Shown: piece by piece, positions 47,860 through 52,011 of the stretch | Layout of the letters: every line of letters begins with the position of its first letter | Position numbering within the stretch: position 1 is the first letter of the stretch | Made by a program: the position numbers and the translations under genes | NCBI GenBank assembly: GCA_028456385.1 | Contig: JALNQF010000292.1 | Coordinates: 1 to 52,011 of the forward strand | Direction: 5' to 3' | DNA length: 52,011 nucleotides | Source: Ophiosphaerella korrae | Taxonomy: Eukaryota; Ascomycota; Dothideomycetes; Pleosporales; Phaeosphaeriaceae | Notes under the pieces: generated by a model | Database searches by the model: none | What the model saw: only the letters and a program-made list of their open reading frames with translations | What the model was told of the DNA's origin: nothing

Positions 47860-50800
47860 CTATATAGCTAGAACTTTAGCTAATAATAGAGCTAATATAA
47901 ACTTTATTTAATAAAAATTTGCTTAGATAACTATAAAATTATAAACTATCTAGCTACTTTAACTTATTATCTATAAAGGATATAATAGTTCTCTATCTAA
48001 GTCTATTATATATTACGTTAAGTTCTACTTATAAGTAGGCACGTATATTAAATAGACTTCTACTTATATTATTAAAAAAGTAAGCTAATTTAACTTTATT
48101 TTAGGATTTTTATAGCGTAAAGCCTATACTATTAAACTTAACTACTACTATAGAACGTTATTATTCTCTAATACTTACTACTAATAGTACTACTAGATAA
48201 CTAACAAAATCCCCTTAGTAATATACTATAGTACGCCTAGATATTACTCTACTATAGCTTTAAAGAAGCTAGTACTTAAACTATTATTTACTCTTATAGG
48301 GCCCCTAAGTAAGTACCCTAATAAGTATAAATAGAACTTATTAATAGATATTTAAACTATTAGTTATTATATAATTAAGGCCTTTACTAGAAGAAGTAGA
48401 TATACGCTTATAGTACTTACTTTAGATAAAATACTACTACTAGTATACTACTATAAAGTAGCTAGAGAAGTAGATTACGTATAATTTTACAAACTACTAC
48501 CTATAGTAGAGCTTAAGGATATCTTATCTATAGAACTACTCTAACTATATTAAGACCTAATACTCTATTTTAATAAGAAAGCTACTAAGGAACTTCTCTT
48601 TTATAGGCTATATAACCTAGAAATTACTTATAAACTTAGCGTAAAAATCCTAGACGCTAAACCTTACTTTTTTACTAGAAAATAAGATAAAGTAATCTAG
48701 AAATATATCTAAGAAATAGAAGGTAAGGGCTTTATTAGTAAATATAGCTCTCTAGCTAAGAATAACCTACTAATTGTAGCTAAACTAGATAGTAGCTTAC
48801 AAGTCTACATAAACTACTATAAGCTAAATAAATCTACTATTAAAGACTAGTACTCTATTCTATTCTTTAGGGAAATACTAGCTTACCTAAATAAGGTAAA
48901 GATTTTCTCTAAATTTAACGTAATATACGCCTTTTACTACTTACGTATTACCCTAAATTTAGAATAGCGAACTATATTTGTTACCTACTTTAGTATATAT
49001 ACTTACAAGGTAGTACCTTTTAGCTTTACTAACGTACTAGCTACTTTCTAGCGCGCTATTAACTTAGCCCTACTAGAATATTTAGACAATATCTACACTA
49101 TATATATAGATAACGTCCTAATATACTCTAATAATAAAATAGACTATATCTAGTACGTTTATAAAGTACTTATATAACTAAAAAAGTAAGGCTTCTACGT
49201 AGACTCTAAAAAATCTAGCCTCTATACTACTTTAGTTAAGTTTTTAGGTATAATTATTTCTAATAAAGTAATTATAATAGATCCCTCTAAAGTTAAAGCT
49301 ATTTAGGAGTAGGAAATACTAAAGACTACTAAAGAAGTCCTAGCTTTTCTAAGCTATACTAGATTTCTCTAGCGCTTTATTAAAGATTACTTAAGCCTTA
49401 CTCTACTACTTACTAATTTAATTAAGTCTAAGGTTATTACTAAACCTACTAAAAGAGATAGGCTACCCCTTTAAAAGACCTAGTACAAGCCCTTTATAAT
49501 TACTTAAGAATATATAGATACTTTTAATAAACTAAAAGCTACTTTCTAGCTAAGTATAGTCTTACTTTACTTTAACTCTTTAAAACTAATCTATATCTAA
49601 ACTAACGCCTCTAGGTAGGCCTTAGGTAGAGTAATAAGCTAACTAAACTAAGATAGAATCTAATAGCTAGTTAGCTTCTTTTTAAAAAAATATACCCTAG
49701 TAGAATATAATTACAATATCTACAACCTAGAACTTATAGCTATAATCTAAGTATTTAAAGAATAAGAACTAGAGCTTATAAGTAGTCTATATATAATCTA
49801 TATTATAATAGACTACTATAATTTAGAAACCTTTATAATAAATAAAAAGCTTAATTGCTACTAGGCCTACTAGTTATTATTTCTATCCTAATTTATTTTC
49901 TATATTAAATACGTACTTAGCAACACAAATAAGGTTATAGACGCCCTAAGCTACTAACTATAAGATTACTCTATAGACGATTCTAATCTATAAGTATTAG
50001 GAGCTAACTAAATTATCTTAAGCTCTTAAGTCCTAGCCTTAAGCGTAAAACCTACACTAGATATAGTAATTTACGCTCTAAGCCTTATAGACCTATAAAA
50101 GCTATATAGATTTATACTAAAATAAGCTACTATAGTATATACCTACCTTTACTATATTATAGGAATAAAACCTAAATTAGTAAACTTACTAGAGGATTTT
50201 CTACTACTTTATAATAGAGAACTAGACCTAGAACTCTTACTATATATTGTTAACCTACGCCTAATAGAAGAATTACTAGATATAGCGTACTTAGAAGACT
50301 ACGTAGCCTAAGCTATATTTACTACTATAGATAGTAGATAATAAAAACTATTAAAAGCCTTCTATAAAGTAAGATACTACTTCTTACGTACTAATATTAG
50401 CTCTACTAGATTAGAGAAAGAAAAGTAATACTAGGTTAATATAACGTATCTATATATCTTCCTAAACGCTTATTTACACTATTAAATCTTTAATTTATAC
50501 TATAACAATTAGTTAGTAAGCTATAAAGAACTCTATAGTACGCTATATCTAATATATAAGTACTATTATTAGCTTAAGATACTTTAAGCTATTAAGTAAT
50601 TTTATAATATATACCTAATCTACTACTATATAAAGAACTTATAAGATAGTAAACTTAGTTACTTCTAACCTATACTAATTCTCTACGTACTCTAGACTAA
50701 TATCTTAGTAGACTATATTTAAGCCTTACTAGCTAGTAAAAATAGTAGCTAGATTTATAAATATATCCTAGTAATTTACTACTACTATATAAAAAGACGC

Positions 50801-51560
50801 TATTACTTCCTTTATAAGTCTCTAAAACTTAAAGAAGCTACCTAATATTTTATATCTATTTTTAAGCTTTATAGAGTCCTAATAAATATTATATCTAATA
50901 GAGAGATAACTTTTATTAGCTAATTTTAGCGCTACGTATATAAACGCCTCTATATTACGTAAAAGCTCTTAACTACGTACTACTTAGAAACTAATAGCTA
51001 AACTAAGTAAGTAAATTAAGCCCTAGAAATCTTTCTAAAGTAATACGTTAACTACGCGTAAGATAACTAGGTAGCCTAGCTATACGTAGCTAAGTTCTAG
51101 GTAAATAACACTATTAATATATTTATTAAGATAACCTTATTTCTTATAGATCTAGGGTATTACCTTTATAGTAGTATATACCCTAGCGAAAACAATAAAG
51201 ATTAACTAAACCTAGCTTAATGCAACTAATATATATAAGCTAATAAGCTACTTAACGTCTATAGTAACCTAGTAGCCTACTTTAAAGAAAAAATACTCTA
51301 GGTATAATAAGAGTAAGTAGCTTAAGCTAATACTTCTTACTAAAGTAGACTAGTATATAAAGTTAGTAACTAAGATTAGTATAGCTAATTAGAGAACTAC
51401 TTAGCTAACCCTAAAATTAGACTACTAATACGTAGGCCTATACCCTATTAAGAGAGTTATCTACGATAGTAGAGTATATAAGCTAGTACTACCCTAAGAA
51501 ATACTAAGTAAAGGCGTATTCCTAGTCTTCTCCCTAAAACTCTTACGCCCTAGGGATTAG
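47860..51560 (+). pseudogene. E pol (protease, RT, RNase H, integrase)
   Basis: The protease site is probably around 47885 (NRANINFI, for D-x-G-A). The RT starts near 48770 (VYINYYKLNKSTIKD, the V-D-Y-R-K-L-N block). It has VVPFSFTNVLATF and the catalytic box YIDN at 49103-49114, the second Asp changed to Asn. RNase H spans about 49570-49945 with TNASR and VEYNYNIYNLEL. Integrase spans about 50440-51130, with a zinc-binding region, ISNREITFIS and YYLETNS for the catalytic triad. The C-terminus LDYYVGLYPIKRVI at about 51415-51465 is a GPY/F-type module. No chromodomain is visible before T3 at 51573. Confidence 0.8.
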
Positions 51561-51572
51561 AAGCTCTTACTA

Positions 51573-52011
51573 CAGTAGGGTAACACGAAAAAAAAGTGTA
51601 GAAAAAAGTTATAGTTTTCAACTTAAAATAACTCTACTAATATTTAAGTTAAAAATATAACTAAAAATGCATATTAAAGTGAATATCAAGTACTTTAAAA
51701 TAGCTTACCACGATTTTTGATTACTAATCAAAATTGAGCTAGGATTTAAAGTATTTAGAGGACTTTTTTTTTTACTAACTTTAGAGCTCGATTATTTTTC
51801 ATTTTTAGTATCTTTTTTTAAGATTTTTTAATATAAGTTAGATATATATAAGATTATTAATTTTTTATAGTTATAGGTAATTCTAATTATTTAAAGAGTA
51901 GGTATTTAGTAAAAGGTATAAAATTAAACTTTTCGTAAAAACGTATATTTAATAGCTATAACCCCTAACTATTAGTACTTAGTAGGATAACCTTTAGCGT
52001 CTATAACAGCT
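51573..52011 (-). mobile_element. T3: left end of a Tc1-like transposon (continues past window)
   Basis: It starts CAGTAGGGTAACACG after the TA at 51571-51572. The terminal repeat to about 51780 and the next 200 bp match T2 in order. It retains CA and TG, for example ATGCATATT and GTGAATATCAAG, so it is less affected by RIP. The body and right end lie outside the window. Confidence 0.88.
51960..52011 (-). pseudogene. C-terminal end of the T3 transposase (partial)
   Basis: Reading the minus strand from the window edge gives AVIDAKGYPTKY followed by two stops. This is the C-terminal motif of fungal Tc1-type transposases (Q-A-V-I-x-A-K-G-x-x-T-K-Y). The same place in T2 reads SYPTKY after a 1-base deletion. 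In this short stretch the frame is open, so T3 may be better preserved. Most of the gene is outside the window. Confidence 0.7.

Larger units (their letters stand above)
44195..51570 (+). mobile_element. E: second type of Ty3/gypsy retrotransposon, truncated in window by T3
   Basis: E begins where D stops matching A, near 44195; TAACGTAGATAG (44195) or TAGATAG (44200) could be the LTR start. The coding order is Gag-like region, protease, RT, RNase H, integrase with a GPY/F-type end. The codons differ clearly from A to D, so it is a different lineage. The 5' LTR end cannot be fixed because the partner LTR lies beyond T3, outside the window. Heavy stops are present, although more GC (GCGC, GCCCC) survives than in F. 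Confidence 0.75.

Noticed and set aside
1..52011. Mitochondrial or plastid DNA, or a naturally AT-rich protist genome
   Set aside because: LTR retrotransposons with target duplications, hAT and Tc1 elements, and selective loss of CpA/TpG with retained CpG fit RIP in nuclear fungal DNA. No organellar gene was seen.
1..52011. tRNA, rRNA, intact host genes or effector genes
   Set aside because: No cloverleaf-like or rRNA-like sequence and no long open frame was seen on either strand. A small heavily mutated gene in the unassigned stretches cannot be excluded by eye.

Overview
The window is a gene-free, extremely AT-rich block made almost entirely of transposable elements nested inside one another. 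It looks like a heterochromatic AT-isochore of a filamentous ascomycete (Pezizomycotina). CpA and TpG are almost absent and TpA dominates, while CpG (as in ACGT) and AGCT survive. This is the footprint of repeat-induced point mutation (RIP). Gln and Trp codons have become stops, Cys and His have become Tyr, and catalytic Asp has often become Asn. No intact protein gene, rRNA, tRNA or CRISPR array is visible. I use single-letter names for the elements below.

Layout. 1-210 is the end of a Tc1-like DNA transposon (T1). 213-1263 is a large inverted repeat (X1/X2), followed by an unidentified coding relic to 2871. Element D is a Ty3/gypsy chromovirus relative on the plus strand. It starts at 2872 with an LTR, and its body is cut into pieces that run to about 44194. 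D is interrupted by: H, a hAT transposon (4015-10394, 8-bp target duplication); F, a Ty1/copia retrotransposon on the minus strand (14425-41851, 165-bp LTRs, duplication TTTTC); T2, a complete 2.06-kb Tc1-like element (41870-43931); and E, a second kind of Ty3/gypsy element (from about 44195). E is itself cut by T3, another Tc1-like copy, at 51573.

F is about 6.2 kb once its own insertions are removed. It hosts three complete chromoviruses: B (15948-22955, minus), A (24250-31446, plus) and C (31950-38985, minus). A and C have exact 5-bp target duplications. Each of the three carries LTRs, gag with CCHC knuckles, protease, reverse transcriptase, RNase H, integrase and a chromodomain. All three also carry, between the chromodomain and the 3' LTR, a conserved reading frame on the opposite strand.

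Relative order inferred from nesting: D first; then F, H and E into D; then A, B and C into F; T2 into D beside F; T3 into E. T1 and T3 keep more CpA/TpG than the rest and are probably the youngest. The identity calls rest on protein motifs that stay readable once RIP-type changes are allowed for. Three stretches (1264-2871, 4150-6365 and 9740-10265) remain unassigned.
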